Of a stretch of DNA of 64,000 nt, positions 1 to 8,884 are shown piece by piece. Both the position numbers and the translations under genes were made by a program. The notes below the pieces were generated by a model. The model saw only the letters and a program-made list of their open reading frames with translations. It had not been told where the DNA came from and did no database searches. The DNA is from Raoultibacter phocaeensis (GTDB lineage: Bacteria > Actinomycetota > Coriobacteriia > Coriobacteriales > Eggerthellaceae), in assembly GCF_901411515.1 (NCBI RefSeq), contig NZ_CABDUX010000002.1, positions 1,364,001 through 1,428,000 of the forward strand. Reading direction: 5' to 3'. Position 1 is the first letter of the stretch, and every line of letters begins with the position of its first letter.

Positions 1-402
<402 letters not shown>

Positions 403-1692
403 CTAGTGCACGCTGCAGGACAGACACGGGTCGTAGGCCCGCACAAGCTTCTCAATTTCAAGGCGGATCGCATCCTCGGTGCACCCTTCCCCGCTCATCT
501 TCTCGGCGAGCAGGCGCATGTCGGCTTCGAGGTTCGCGACGTTTTGCGCCGTCGGTGTCATGATGGACGCGTGCAGAACCTTGCCGGCCTCGTCGAGCTC
601 GAGATCGTGGAAGAGCGCGCCTCTCGGGGCTTCGGTGAACCCGACGCCGCGTCCCGCCCTCACCTCGAAGTCCACGGGCTTGCTCGATCCTTCAACTTCG
701 TTCGATGCGAGCATGCGGCAAATACCTGAGCATCTATCGAGCGCATCGACAAGCTCGACGGCCTGCGCGACGTTGTTCATGAAGGGATTCAACTCGGGAG
801 GCCGAAGGCCTGCCTTCGCAGCCGCGACCTTCGCCCGCGAGCTCAAATGAGCCCATGACGCGTTGATGCGCGCGAGCGCGGCCGTCATGTACGGCGATCC
901 CGTCTCTCTGACCCGCGCGAACAACGCGCCCGAATGGGTGACGGCGTACTCTTCGATATGTTCGCCGACGTCGTTTGCGTCGAACTCGATACCCGCTTTC
1001 AAGAAGCGCGCCGTGTCGGAGCATTCGATGGGATAGTACTCGTCCATCACCATGGCGAGCATGTCGCCCTGCGTAGCGATATCGGGCGTTTCGAAGGAGT
1101 CGAACAGATCGACCGTCTTAAGCACGAACGGGATCATGGCCTCCATCTTGTCGGCGAGCTTAAGGTAGTCCGGAGCCTCTATCTCGTGGGTGAATCCGCC
1201 TACGACCGCCGTGATGGGATGGACGCTTCGGCCCCCCACCTTCGTGCAGAGCTCGTTTCCGAGCGCCTTGAGCTCGAGTGCCTGCTGGAACAGCATCGGA
1301 TCGCTCTCGGCAAGCGGAAACACGCTCGGCAACCCCACGAAATCGGGGGCGGCGAACACGAACAGGTGCGTCGCGTGGTTCTGCAGATACGATCCGTAGA
1401 TCAAAAGCTCGCGCAACGCGCGGGTGCGAGGCGTCGGCTCGACGCCGAAGATGCGCTCGATGGCCTTCAGATCGGTGACCACGTGGCTCGCCGAGCAGAT
1501 GCCGCAAATGCGCGAGGAGATGTAGGGGATTTCAGAGAATATCCTGCCCTTGACCATGCTCTCGAACAGGCGGGCCGGCTCGACGACGTTCATCTCGACC
1601 GTTTCGACGATGCCGTCTTTGATGACGACGTGCACGTTGCCGTGGCCTTCGATGCGGGCGATGTGATCGACGTGTATGGCTGTTTTCGTCAT
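403..1692 (-). CDS. hydA: [NiFe] hydrogenase large (alpha) subunit, group 3 type
   Basis: Catalytic subunit holding the Ni-Fe site of a soluble hydrogenase (429 aa). The L1 motif RICGIC (Cys63, Cys66) and the L2 motif DPCLSC (Cys423, Cys426) supply the four metal-binding cysteines. RIEGHGN near the N-terminus is typical of the family. The ATG is 3 bases after the small-subunit stop, so it is the last gene of a beta-gamma-delta-alpha operon in the order of archaeal sulfhydrogenase (group 3b) operons. The protein ends two residues after the last Ser-Cys-Ser (SVH-stop), so it has no C-terminal extension for the usual maturation peptidase to remove. No hyp maturation genes are in the window. Confidence 0.9.
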   Translation of the reverse strand: MTKTAIHVDHIARIEGHGNVHVVIKDGIVETVEMNVVEPARLFESMVKGRIFSEIPYISSRICGICSASHVVTDLKAIERIFGVEPTPRTRALRELLIYGSYLQNHATHLFVFAAPDFVGLPSVFPLAESDPMLFQQALELKALGNELCTKVGGRSVHPITAVVGGFTHEIEAPDYLKLADKMEAMIPFVLKTVDLFDSFETPDIATQGDMLAMVMDEYYPIECSDTARFLKAGIEFDANDVGEHIEEYAVTHSGALFARVRETGSPYMTAALARINASWAHLSSRAKVAAAKAGLRPPELNPFMNNVAQAVELVDALDRCSGICRMLASNEVEGSSKPVDFEVRAGRGVGFTEAPRGALFHDLELDEAGKVLHASIMTPTAQNVANLEADMRLLAEKMSGEGCTEDAIRLEIEKLVRAYDPCLSCSVH

Positions 1693-1695
1693 GGC

Positions 1696-2487
1696 TTACC
1701 CCTGGCCCTTCGCTGATCTGGCAGGATTGGTCTGGTTGAACATCTCGAGCGCCTTGTCGAACGCCTCGACCGAAACGCCGTAGCGCGCCACCGACTCACG
1801 GGCCGATTCGAGGTTCGCATCGGGAGAGATGCCGCGGCATCCGTTGCACGGACGACCGAGGTTCACGCAGCGCGCCCCGCACCCGGCAAGCGTCACCAAC
1901 CCCAAGCAGAGCGTCCCTTCGCCGTAGAAGCAGCCCGTCTCGTTGCGTTTGCAATCGCCGCACATCGTACGTGTGGAAACCGTCGCGTTCGAGCCGTACA
2001 GCGCGCGGGTAAGCGTTTCGATGAACTCGAACGGATCGATCGGACAGCACGGCACACGGTACTCCACCTCGATGACGCTCGGTACCGAACGCGGCGCGAT
2101 CATGCCTCCGCACGCCTCGGGAACCGTATCGTACACCTCGGCCGGACGCGAAAGGTGATGGGCGGCCGCCATACCGGGAATGCCCGCAGTGTTGGCGCAC
2201 GCGCCTATGGCGATGACCGCTTTCGCCTTATCCCGCAGCTCCCGTACCAGCGATTCGGACTCCTCGGTCGTTACCGCGCCCTCGATGATGACGACGTCGA
2301 ACTCGTCGGGCATCGGTTCGCTCGAAGCGAGCTGCCAGTACGTAAGCTCGATCTGTCCGAGCACGTCGAGCAGGTGGGATTCGACGTTGGTTATCTGCAG
2401 CTGGCAGCCGAAGCAGCTGGCCAGACCCACGATTACCACGCGAGGCGGCGTGGGTTTCTCATCGCATGCTATACAGTTCGCGCACAT
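1696..2487 (-). CDS. hydD: [NiFe] hydrogenase small (delta) subunit
   Basis: Electron-relay subunit (263 aa) that passes electrons between the Ni-Fe site and the flavin module through iron-sulfur clusters. Proximal-cluster motifs are visible: SCFGC (Cys25, Cys28), GACANTAGIPG and PCCP. Later cysteine-rich segments (CGDCKRNETGC, CLGL, GCGARC, CNGC) fit two further 4Fe-4S clusters. There is no Tat signal, so it is cytoplasmic. The N-terminus carries an extra Cys-x2-Cys-x2-Cys (Cys2, 5, 8). Its ATG comes one base after the stop of the gamma-subunit gene, which indicates translational coupling. Confidence 0.88.
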   Translation of the reverse strand: MCANCIACDEKPTPPRVVIVGLASCFGCQLQITNVESHLLDVLGQIELTYWQLASSEPMPDEFDVVIIEGAVTTEESESLVRELRDKAKAVIAIGACANTAGIPGMAAAHHLSRPAEVYDTVPEACGGMIAPRSVPSVIEVEYRVPCCPIDPFEFIETLTRALYGSNATVSTRTMCGDCKRNETGCFYGEGTLCLGLVTLAGCGARCVNLGRPCNGCRGISPDANLESARESVARYGVSVEAFDKALEMFNQTNPARSAKGQG

Positions 2488-2488
2488 A

Positions 2489-3400
2489 TCACATCGACCC
2501 CTGGATATTCTTGGCTTCCCAATAATTGAATACGGGCCCGTCGATGCAGACGTATTGGTGCCCGATCTGGCAATGGCCGCACTTGCCCATGCCGCACTTC
2601 ATGTGGCGCTCGAAACTCACGTAGATATGGTCGTAGCTGATGCCCTTCTTCCGCATCTCGTCGATGACGAACCGGTACATGACCGGCGGTCCGCACAGCG
2701 CCCCGAACGTGTTCGACGCGTCGAGCTCGAGGTGCTCGAACGGCTTGGTCACAAGCCCCACTTCCCCGTCCCACGTCTCGTCGGGCACATCGACGGTGAG
2801 GTAGAGGTCGAAATCCTTGCGATGGCGCCACATCTCGAACTGGTTGCGGAACATCACCTCGCTCGGATTCTTCGCCCCGTAGATGATCGTGACCTTGCCG
2901 AACTCGCTACGCTCGTCGTGGATGTTGTTGATGAGCGAGCGCAAAGGCGCGATGCCGAGGCCCCCTGCCACGCACAAGATGTCGTGGCCCTTCATCTCCT
3001 CGAACGGGAAACCGCGCCCAAACGGGCCGCGCAACCCCACGATGTCACCGCACTGCATCTTGTGGAGCACTTCGGTGAATTCGCCGGTACGCCGCACGCA
3101 CAGCTCGATGAAGCCCTGCTTCGAGGGCGAACCCGATATGGATATGGGAGCCTCGCCCACGCCGAAGATGCTCACCTCGACGAACTGGCCCGGCTCATGG
3201 CGGAACGCCTCGCGCACCCGCTCATCGATCAGGCGGAACTCGAAGAGCTTCTCGGTCGGGGTAATCTCGACGATCGAGGTGATGCGGGCGGGCCACGGAC
3301 GATACGGATTCGCCGCCATCATCTCCTCGCCCGTGAGGGGACGCGTGTACTCGGCAACGGGAGACACGTGCACCGTGTTCGCCGCACAGCTATTCGCCAT
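2489..3400 (-). CDS. hydG: Hydrogenase gamma subunit, FAD/NAD(P)-binding
   Basis: Flavin reductase subunit (303 aa) of the ferredoxin-NADP reductase/PyrK type that exchanges electrons with NAD(P)H. The N-terminal half is the FAD barrel, with RAFRHEPGQFVEV-like flavin contacts. The nucleotide site is near CVAGGLGIAPL. The C-terminus has a 2Fe-2S motif C-x4-C-x2-C-x7-C (Cys269, 274, 277, 285), as in the electron-transfer subunit of dihydroorotate dehydrogenase. It overlaps the beta-subunit gene by 11 bases and is coupled to the small subunit downstream. Which pyridine nucleotide is used cannot be read from the sequence. Confidence 0.88.
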   Translation of the reverse strand: MANSCAANTVHVSPVAEYTRPLTGEEMMAANPYRPWPARITSIVEITPTEKLFEFRLIDERVREAFRHEPGQFVEVSIFGVGEAPISISGSPSKQGFIELCVRRTGEFTEVLHKMQCGDIVGLRGPFGRGFPFEEMKGHDILCVAGGLGIAPLRSLINNIHDERSEFGKVTIIYGAKNPSEVMFRNQFEMWRHRKDFDLYLTVDVPDETWDGEVGLVTKPFEHLELDASNTFGALCGPPVMYRFVIDEMRKKGISYDHIYVSFERHMKCGMGKCGHCQIGHQYVCIDGPVFNYWEAKNIQGSM

Positions 3401-4427
3401 CTTCGGCCCCCTTTCGCTCGAAGAACCTGAGCACCTCGATCGGGTTGATGTTCGCCTTGCATGCCTTCACGCAGCGACCGCAGCCCACGCACAGCATGCG
3501 GTCGTGGTTGGCGAGAAAGCCGTTGAGCTTGTGGTACATGCGGTGCCGCACGCGCCCGCGCCCGTTTTCGCGGAAGTTGTGACCGCCTGCGACGAGCGCG
3601 AACTGCGGTGCCGTGCAGGCATCCCAGGACCGCTCGCGCCTGCCGGTTTTCCCGTCGGGGTCGAGGGTGTCGCGGATGTCGAAGCAGAAGCAGGTAGGGC
3701 ACACCGCCGAACACGCCGTGCAGGCAAGGCAGCGCCCGCCGAGCTCTTCCCAGTACGGATCCTTGTGGAAGGCGTCCATGAGCATGGCGACTTCTTGGAT
3801 GTCGGGGATGTCGCGGTTGAAGCTCTCCTGCCGAGTGCGCGTAGCGTGGCGAAACGCGATGCGGTCCTCGTCGGTCGCAACACGGGGATTACAGGCCGCT
3901 TCGAGGATGTTCGCCGCCTCGACGCTCGAGATGCTCACGAGGTACTTCCCGCCGATGTCCTGCAAGAACAGATCGTAGCCGAACCGGGCCTCGTCGCTTC
4001 CGAGGATGTTGCAGAAGCACTTTTCGCCCGGCGTACAGGAAACCCCCACGATGAGCGTTGCTTCGCGGCGGGCGACGTAATAGGGATCAGGGTATTTGCC
4101 GTCTTTGAACACGAGATCGAGCCGGTTGATGGCGTTGATATCGCAGGCATGCGCGCCGAAGATGACGCGCGGCGTGATTTCCACTGCGAATTCGGTAACC
4201 TCGTTCACGGTCGCATCGAATTCGAACAGCGTTTCGGTACTGGGAAGGAAGTACTTCTTGGGCGATACGATAGTCGTATCGTAGTCGAGCGCTATCTCGT
4301 CGGGGCTTTCGATCGCATCAAACACGTAGCCCCGGTCGCGTTTGACCGGAGCTACGACTTCGTACGAATCCATGAAAGCCGAAACGAGTGAGGGAAGCTC
4401 TGTCGCGTCGATAACACGATATAGCAT
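3390..4427 (-). CDS. hydB: Hydrogenase beta subunit, 4Fe-4S protein
   Basis: Iron-sulfur subunit (345 aa) of the HydB/sulfhydrogenase beta family, linking the flavin subunit and the small subunit. The C-terminal third has two cluster motifs, CLACTACSAVCP and CVGCGRCVKACK. The middle contains the family segment GAHACDINAI and a cysteine-containing FCNILGSDE. I chose the ATG at 4427 because a GAGGAG ribosome site lies just upstream. A longer in-frame start at 4649 would run into ndk and is rejected. First gene of the hydrogenase operon. A 64-base gap separates it from ndk. Confidence 0.87.
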   Translation of the reverse strand: MLYRVIDATELPSLVSAFMDSYEVVAPVKRDRGYVFDAIESPDEIALDYDTTIVSPKKYFLPSTETLFEFDATVNEVTEFAVEITPRVIFGAHACDINAINRLDLVFKDGKYPDPYYVARREATLIVGVSCTPGEKCFCNILGSDEARFGYDLFLQDIGGKYLVSISSVEAANILEAACNPRVATDEDRIAFRHATRTRQESFNRDIPDIQEVAMLMDAFHKDPYWEELGGRCLACTACSAVCPTCFCFDIRDTLDPDGKTGRRERSWDACTAPQFALVAGGHNFRENGRGRVRHRMYHKLNGFLANHDRMLCVGCGRCVKACKANINPIEVLRFFERKGAEDGE

Positions 4428-4491
4428 GCACCTGCTCCTCTTCTTTCGAACCCGTCGTATGAAACGGCCTGCTTCGCAGGTCCGCCAGGCT

Positions 4492-4896
4492 TTACGCGAA
4501 GAAGATACCCATCTCGCGCTCCGCCGACTCGGGGGAATCCGAGCCATGGATGACATTCTCGTCCATAACGAGGCCGAAATCGCCGCGAATCGTGCCGGGG
4601 GCAGCATCGGCGGGATTAGTGGCACCCATGAGCGTACGGCACTTTGCAACCGCGCCTTCGCCCGAAATGATCATCTTGACCACAGGACCCGAGGTGATGT
4701 ACTCGATGAGCCCGTTGTAAAACGGCTTGCCCTCGTGCTCCGCGTAGTTGGCGGCCGCCTGCTCGGGCGTAACATTTCCGAGTTCGAGGCGCTCGATCGC
4801 AAGGCCTGCGCGCTCGAAGCGGTTGACGATCTCGCCGATATGCTTGTTCTTTACGCCGTCGGGCTTGATCATGATGTAGGTTTTCTGTACTGCCAT
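4492..4896 (-). CDS. ndk: Nucleoside diphosphate kinase
   Basis: Transfers the gamma phosphate of ATP to NDPs through a phosphohistidine. At 134 aa it has the usual family length. The catalytic histidine is His117 in NVIHGSDS, and the N-terminal IMIKPDGV and the C-terminal SAEREMGIFF are family signatures. The start at 4896 is supported by an AAAGGA ribosome site; an upstream in-frame ATG adds 34 unrelated residues. It is directly upstream of the hydrogenase operon on the same strand, and read-through is possible because no strong terminator sits between them. Confidence 0.96.
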   Translation of the reverse strand: MAVQKTYIMIKPDGVKNKHIGEIVNRFERAGLAIERLELGNVTPEQAAANYAEHEGKPFYNGLIEYITSGPVVKMIISGEGAVAKCRTLMGATNPADAAPGTIRGDFGLVMDENVIHGSDSPESAEREMGIFFA

Positions 4897-4973
4897 GGTT
4901 TTCCTTTCGAATGGTATCGCGTTGTCGTGCATGCGAAAGCGCAAAGCGCAGCCGCACAAACTCCAGGGGGATC

Positions 4974-5025
4974 GGGCATGATTGCAGCATGCCCGCATCG
5001 GTCGGACGGCTTTGCGCCGTCCGAC
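4974..5025 (-). terminator. Two inverted repeats downstream of TPR gene
   Basis: A perfect 10-bp stem with a 5-base loop (5001-5010 with 5016-5025) lies 10 bases beyond the TPR-gene stop. A second 7-bp repeat (4974-4980 with 4988-4994) follows. There is no T-run on either side, so termination is a guess from position and stem strength. Confidence 0.5.
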
Positions 5026-5035
5026 TCGGTTGATG

Positions 5036-6397
5036 CTATTGGTTTTGGGATGCGAAGTACAGCTCGACGTTCGAGACTTTCCACCCGATGAGGTCGCGCA
5101 CCAGCGAAATCTGGTACGTCACTTCGCCGCCCTCTGCCGTTTTCGCATTGACGAAGGCGGTCGATTCGCTCATCGACTTGTTGACGCCGTCGATGGTCGC
5201 ATTGGGATCGGCCTCGACGGCAGCGAGCATCGATTGGATCTTCTCATCGGAAAGATCCTTCGCGAATACCGAAGACGAAGCCGCCTCGGGATCGGCGAAC
5301 AGCTCTTCGACAACCGTTTCCTGACTCGGGATGCCAAAGCCCTGCGTGAACAAAAACACCCCGGCCGCAAGCGCGATCAGGATCAGCGCAATGAAGAACA
5401 CGAGGATCTTGAGGCCGACGTTGCGACGTTTGCGATCCTGCTTCGCTAAACCCTTAGACCACTGCTCGAGCTCTTCGTCGCTCGCGTTGAAGAAACGGTC
5501 GTCGGGAGCGTAGCCGGGCATCTGCTCGGCGCCGTAGGGCTCGTTGTAATAGTAGGCATCCTGCGGATTGCCGTACGCGTACGGATCTTCGACCGGATAG
5601 GCAGGCGTCCCGTCGGCGGGAACGTCGAGGCCCGACATGTCGGCGCTCACCGGCGACATGATGGCCGTCATCTCCGACGTGCCGCTTGCGACCGACCCGA
5701 CGGCTCGCTGGTAATCGACGTTGGCGGAATCGCTCAGGAAGTACGTCTTATCCGCGAGCGCCGACTCGAACGCGGATACCGCCTTCTGCATCTGACCGCA
5801 GGCGACGTAGGCCTGCCCGAGGTTAGCGAACAGCTTGTTCCTCGTCGCCGGAGGCATGTCGAATTGCAGAGCGCTTTCGTACGAGGTCACCGCATCGGAG
5901 GGACGGTCGAGCGCCATGAAGCAGATACCGAGGTTCAGAAGCGATTTCGTCGGATCGGGATTGCCCTCGTCAAGCGCCGCCTGGCGAAACGCCACGCCTG
6001 CCTCAGCCGACTTGCCGAGCTTCAGAAGCGCGCTTCCCATAGCCGCATAAGCCTTGTAGGGCGTGTCGTACTTCGCGTCGGACACCGAGATCTCGAAATG
6101 CCTGACCGCATCCTCGTAGTCGTGAAGCGCCGCATACGCCATTCCCAGATTGTAGTTGACCGCGCCGACCGCGTCGTACACCGAATCAGCCGTTGCCTGG
6201 GTGTAGGCATGGATAGCCTCGTTGTAGTCGTCCAGCTTGACGAGGCAGTTGCCTATCTGGTGGTACAGAAGGCCCATCTCCCCCGGAGCCAGCGGATGGC
6301 TGACATCCTGCAAACACTGCGTGTACGCAGCGAGCGCCGCTTCGTAGTTCTTCGAAGCGTATGCCGAGCGGGCATGCTGGAAAATCTCGTTGTTCAT
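5036..6397 (-). CDS. TPR-repeat protein with single membrane anchor
   Basis: A 453-aa protein of unknown specific role. Residues 1-230 are about six tetratricopeptide repeats (for example NYEAALAAYTQCL, DYNEAIHAYTQA, DYEDAVRHFEIS, SDAVTSYESAL), a protein-protein interaction scaffold. Residues 260-310 form a Pro/Tyr/Asp-rich linker, residues 327-352 a single transmembrane helix after a KRRN basic stop, and the last 100 residues a small extracytoplasmic domain. This predicts a cytoplasmic TPR platform tethered to the membrane. It lies between the cyclophilin gene and ndk on the same strand. No enzymatic motif is visible. Confidence 0.75.
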   Translation of the reverse strand: MNNEIFQHARSAYASKNYEAALAAYTQCLQDVSHPLAPGEMGLLYHQIGNCLVKLDDYNEAIHAYTQATADSVYDAVGAVNYNLGMAYAALHDYEDAVRHFEISVSDAKYDTPYKAYAAMGSALLKLGKSAEAGVAFRQAALDEGNPDPTKSLLNLGICFMALDRPSDAVTSYESALQFDMPPATRNKLFANLGQAYVACGQMQKAVSAFESALADKTYFLSDSANVDYQRAVGSVASGTSEMTAIMSPVSADMSGLDVPADGTPAYPVEDPYAYGNPQDAYYYNEPYGAEQMPGYAPDDRFFNASDEELEQWSKGLAKQDRKRRNVGLKILVFFIALILIALAAGVFLFTQGFGIPSQETVVEELFADPEAASSSVFAKDLSDEKIQSMLAAVEADPNATIDGVNKSMSESTAFVNAKTAEGGEVTYQISLVRDLIGWKVSNVELYFASQNQ

Positions 6398-6445
6398 CTG
6401 CTTCCTTTGAGTGTCGTTTGGTTCGAGATGCCGAGCGCGCTGGCT

Positions 6446-6979
6446 TTATGCGTTGGCGTTCTCGATTTCGATGCCCTCGATCACATCGCCCACACGCAAC
6501 TGGGAGATGACATCTTTGCCCTCGATGGTCTGGCCGAACACGGTATAGCCCGAGTCGAGCGAATATTGGGGGCCCAGGCACAGGTAGAACTGAGAACCCG
6601 CCGAGTTCGGATCCTGCGAACGGGCCATAGCGAGCGCACCGTCCTCATGGACGTTGTTGGGATTGGTGGAGAACTCCTCTTTGATGGAGTAACCGGGGTT
6701 GCCCGTCCCGAGTCCTGCGCGGGGGTTGTTGGCCGCGGCCTTCACCTGCTCGGGATCGAGGTCGCGCGTCTTGGGACAACCGCCCTGGATGACGAATCCG
6801 GGAACGTAGCGGTGAAACTTCAGGTTGTCGTAAAAACCCTTCTGCGCAAGCTCGATGAAGTTGCCCACGTGGATCGGGGCGTCCTTGCCGGCGAGCTGTA
6901 CGCGGATATCGCCCTTGGAGGTTTTGATGACGGCGATCTCGTCGCCCGTGGGCTGATACTCGGGAGTATATAACGCCAT
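6446..6979 (-). CDS. Cyclophilin-type peptidyl-prolyl isomerase
   Basis: A 177-aa cytoplasmic cyclophilin that catalyses cis-trans isomerisation of X-Pro bonds. Core signatures are FHRYVPGFVIQGG, LAMARSQDPNSAGSQFYL and VFGQTIEGKDV, including the catalytic Arg in FHRYVPG. There is no signal peptide or membrane segment. The ATG at 6979 is preceded by AAGGAG; a longer reading from 7126 gives unrelated residues and is rejected. A 48-base gap leads into the TPR gene, and the two may be co-transcribed. Confidence 0.93.
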   Translation of the reverse strand: MALYTPEYQPTGDEIAVIKTSKGDIRVQLAGKDAPIHVGNFIELAQKGFYDNLKFHRYVPGFVIQGGCPKTRDLDPEQVKAAANNPRAGLGTGNPGYSIKEEFSTNPNNVHEDGALAMARSQDPNSAGSQFYLCLGPQYSLDSGYTVFGQTIEGKDVISQLRVGDVIEGIEIENANA

Positions 6980-7291
6980 GGTATGGCTCCTTTTCGCATC
7001 GCTTCGACCTCCCTTGTCGCACGCGGCGCGCCTTGCGGGTGCCAACGTCGTCCGAACAGGGCGAGGCCATGGTTTTTCAACATACACGATTGGAGATTTT
7101 AGCAGGTAAGTACGCGACCTGTCCAAAAACCTTTCATCTTGACCTCAAAACCACACCCGCGAAGCTCGGCGCATGAGCCTCAAGGCTTGCAGGAGCGCGA
7201 CCGTGCGGCCGTTGTACCAGCGGATGTGCCACTTGATGTACCAGCGACAAAAAAGAGGCCGGAAACACCTTCCGACCTCGCATAATCAAAG
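6980..7291. other. 312-bp gap without a gene
   Basis: Holds the upstream region of the cyclophilin gene and the terminator of the tRNA gene. A ten-base direct repeat, TGTACCAGCG, occurs at 7213-7222 and 7237-7246. No plausible ORF with a ribosome site was seen. Confidence 0.5.
7249..7279 (-). terminator. Intrinsic terminator of tRNA-Arg
   Basis: A 10-bp stem (7255-7264 with 7270-7279) is fully paired on the minus strand with one G-U. It is followed on that strand by six Ts (7254-7249). It sits 12 bases past the tRNA 3' end, a textbook rho-independent terminator. Confidence 0.88.
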
Positions 7292-7367
7292 TGGTGCCCT
7301 TGACAGGATTCGAACCTGCGGCTTTCTGCTCCGGAGGCAGACGCTCTATCCCCTGAGCTACAAGGGC
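7292..7367 (-). tRNA. tRNA-Arg (anticodon CCG)
   Basis: A complete cloverleaf of 76 bases can be drawn: acceptor GCCCTTG/CAAGGGC, D arm GCTC/GAGC, anticodon stem TCTGC/GCAGA with loop CTCCGGA, T arm GCAGG/CCTGT around TTCGAAT, discriminator A and an encoded CCA end. The anticodon CCG reads the arginine codon CGG. Confidence 0.95.
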
Positions 7368-7377
7368 ACGGGATGAG

Positions 7378-7405
7378 ATTATACGCTATTATGTCTCAAT
7401 CGTAA
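7378..7405 (-). promoter_or_regulatory. Promoter of tRNA-Arg
   Basis: On the minus strand a perfect TATAAT -10 (7383-7378) and a TTACGA -35 (7405-7400) are spaced 16 bases apart. The -10 ends 10 bases before the tRNA 5' end. Confidence 0.7.
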
Positions 7406-7435
7406 TAATAAGTTCGCAAGAATTCACAGGGGCGT

Positions 7436-8755
7436 ATGGAAGAGACGATTTGCATCGAGCGGCTGAGCTACGGAAGCGCCGCTATCGGACATCGGGCCGA
7501 CGGAAAGACCGTCTTCGTTGAAGGCGGCGTGCCAGGCGATACGGTGCGCATTGCCGTTGACGAGGAAAAGCCGTCGTTCTGCACTGCGCACATCGTCGAA
7601 GTCGTAGAAGCCTCGCCCGCGCGCGTGCAGGCACCGTGCCCTTACGTCGATGTATGCGGGGGATGCCCATGGCAGCACATCGCGTATCCCGCTCAGCTCG
7701 AGGCAAAGCGGGCGAACGTGGTGTCGGCCCTCGTGCGCACGGCGCGTTTCGATCCGCAGGCTGCCGAAAGCCTTGTTGCAGCCCCCCTGCCGAGCAAACG
7801 CGAGACCGGCTACCGCAACAAGCTCGAATTCGGGGCGGAGCGCACCGATGCGGGCCGTTTCGCACTCGGGTTTCGCAAAGAGCATTCCCACAAGCTGTTC
7901 TCCCCCGACACGTGCTTGATCGCGCACAAAGCCATCGCCAAAGCCCCCAAGGCGCTGCGCGGGGCGCTCGGGTACCTGCAGCGGTCCCAAGACCTCGGCA
8001 TCTTCCGCGTCGGCGTGCGTCATAGCGTGCGCACGCACGATTTGGAGATCGCTCTCTGGACCGAGCCGGGGCCGTTTCCCCGCAAGGCAGTCGCGAGCAC
8101 GCTCAGAAGCGCTCTTCCCGCCACGAGCATCGTGCGCGTTATGGCCGATCCGGGCAAAATCCGCACGATCAAAGGCGTGGAAGCGCTTGAAGGAAAGGGC
8201 TTTTGGGAAGAAGATCTTGCGGGCAATCGCTTCCGCACAAGCGCCCCCTCGTTTTTCCAGGTGAACACCGCCCAGGCGGAGCGGCTCGTCGAAGCCGTCC
8301 TGCAGGGCCTCGAGCTCGAGGAAGGCGACCTCGTCGCCGACCTCTATGCAGGCGGCGGCACGTTCTCGATTCCGCTTTCGAAAGCGGGGGCCGAGGTGCT
8401 TGCCGTGGAGTCGGCTGCGTCATCGGTAAGGGACCTGCGCCGCAACGCCGAGGCGAACGATGCCTACGTGGAAGTCATCGGAGGCGATTCGGCACGGGAG
8501 CTGCCGCTTTTGGGAGACCTCGATGCTCTTGTAGTCGATCCGCCGCGCACAGGCCTCGCCAAAGGCGTAGCGGAAAGCATCGCCGAAGCCGCCCCGGCGC
8601 GTGTTGCGTACGTAAGCTGCGATCCGGCAACCTGGGCCCGCGACGTGACGCGCTTCCAAGAGGTCGGTTACCACCTTGCCCGCGTGCAACCGGTCGATAT
8701 GTTCCCGCAAACGTACCACACCGAGATAGCAAGCATCTTCGAGCACCGCAGCTAA
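7436..8755 (+). CDS. 23S rRNA (uracil-5-)-methyltransferase, RlmD/RumA family
   Basis: SAM-dependent C5-methylation of a uridine in RNA, most likely 23S rRNA (439 aa). Residues 1-60 resemble a TRAM RNA-binding domain. Four cysteines for a 4Fe-4S cluster are visible (CPYVDVCGGCPWQH plus SPDTCLIAH). The methyltransferase part has DLYAGGGTFSIPL (SAM site), VVDPPRTGL and the catalytic cysteine in VSCDPATWARD. The ATG at 7436 follows CAGGGG. It is divergent from tRNA-Arg. The exact uridine (1939 or 747, or tRNA U54) cannot be settled from sequence alone. Confidence 0.9.
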   Translation: MEETICIERLSYGSAAIGHRADGKTVFVEGGVPGDTVRIAVDEEKPSFCTAHIVEVVEASPARVQAPCPYVDVCGGCPWQHIAYPAQLEAKRANVVSALVRTARFDPQAAESLVAAPLPSKRETGYRNKLEFGAERTDAGRFALGFRKEHSHKLFSPDTCLIAHKAIAKAPKALRGALGYLQRSQDLGIFRVGVRHSVRTHDLEIALWTEPGPFPRKAVASTLRSALPATSIVRVMADPGKIRTIKGVEALEGKGFWEEDLAGNRFRTSAPSFFQVNTAQAERLVEAVLQGLELEEGDLVADLYAGGGTFSIPLSKAGAEVLAVESAASSVRDLRRNAEANDAYVEVIGGDSARELPLLGDLDALVVDPPRTGLAKGVAESIAEAAPARVAYVSCDPATWARDVTRFQEVGYHLARVQPVDMFPQTYHTEIASIFEHRS

Positions 8756-8884
8756 ACGGCGCTCGAAGACACGCGAGGCGATCTAGGGAAAACGCCACCT
8801 CGGTTCTATGCACCCGAAACGGCGTTCTCGGCATCCTTCGCACCTTCCGCCCGAGCGGTCGACGCAAAGGCGCTTGAGTCGAAA

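Noticed and set aside
934-1716. Long open frames opposite the hydrogenase, Obg, PolA and other genes
   Set aside because: High-GC codon use opens the antisense frames. None has a ribosome site with a recognisable protein, and each lies under a clear gene.
4428-4649. Upstream extension of the hydrogenase beta subunit
   Set aside because: The extra 74 residues are ndk sequence in another frame; GAGGAG marks the ATG at 4427.
7213-7246. TGTACCAGCG direct repeat as a CRISPR or attachment site
   Set aside because: Only two copies 24 bases apart, with no spacers, integrase or cas gene nearby.
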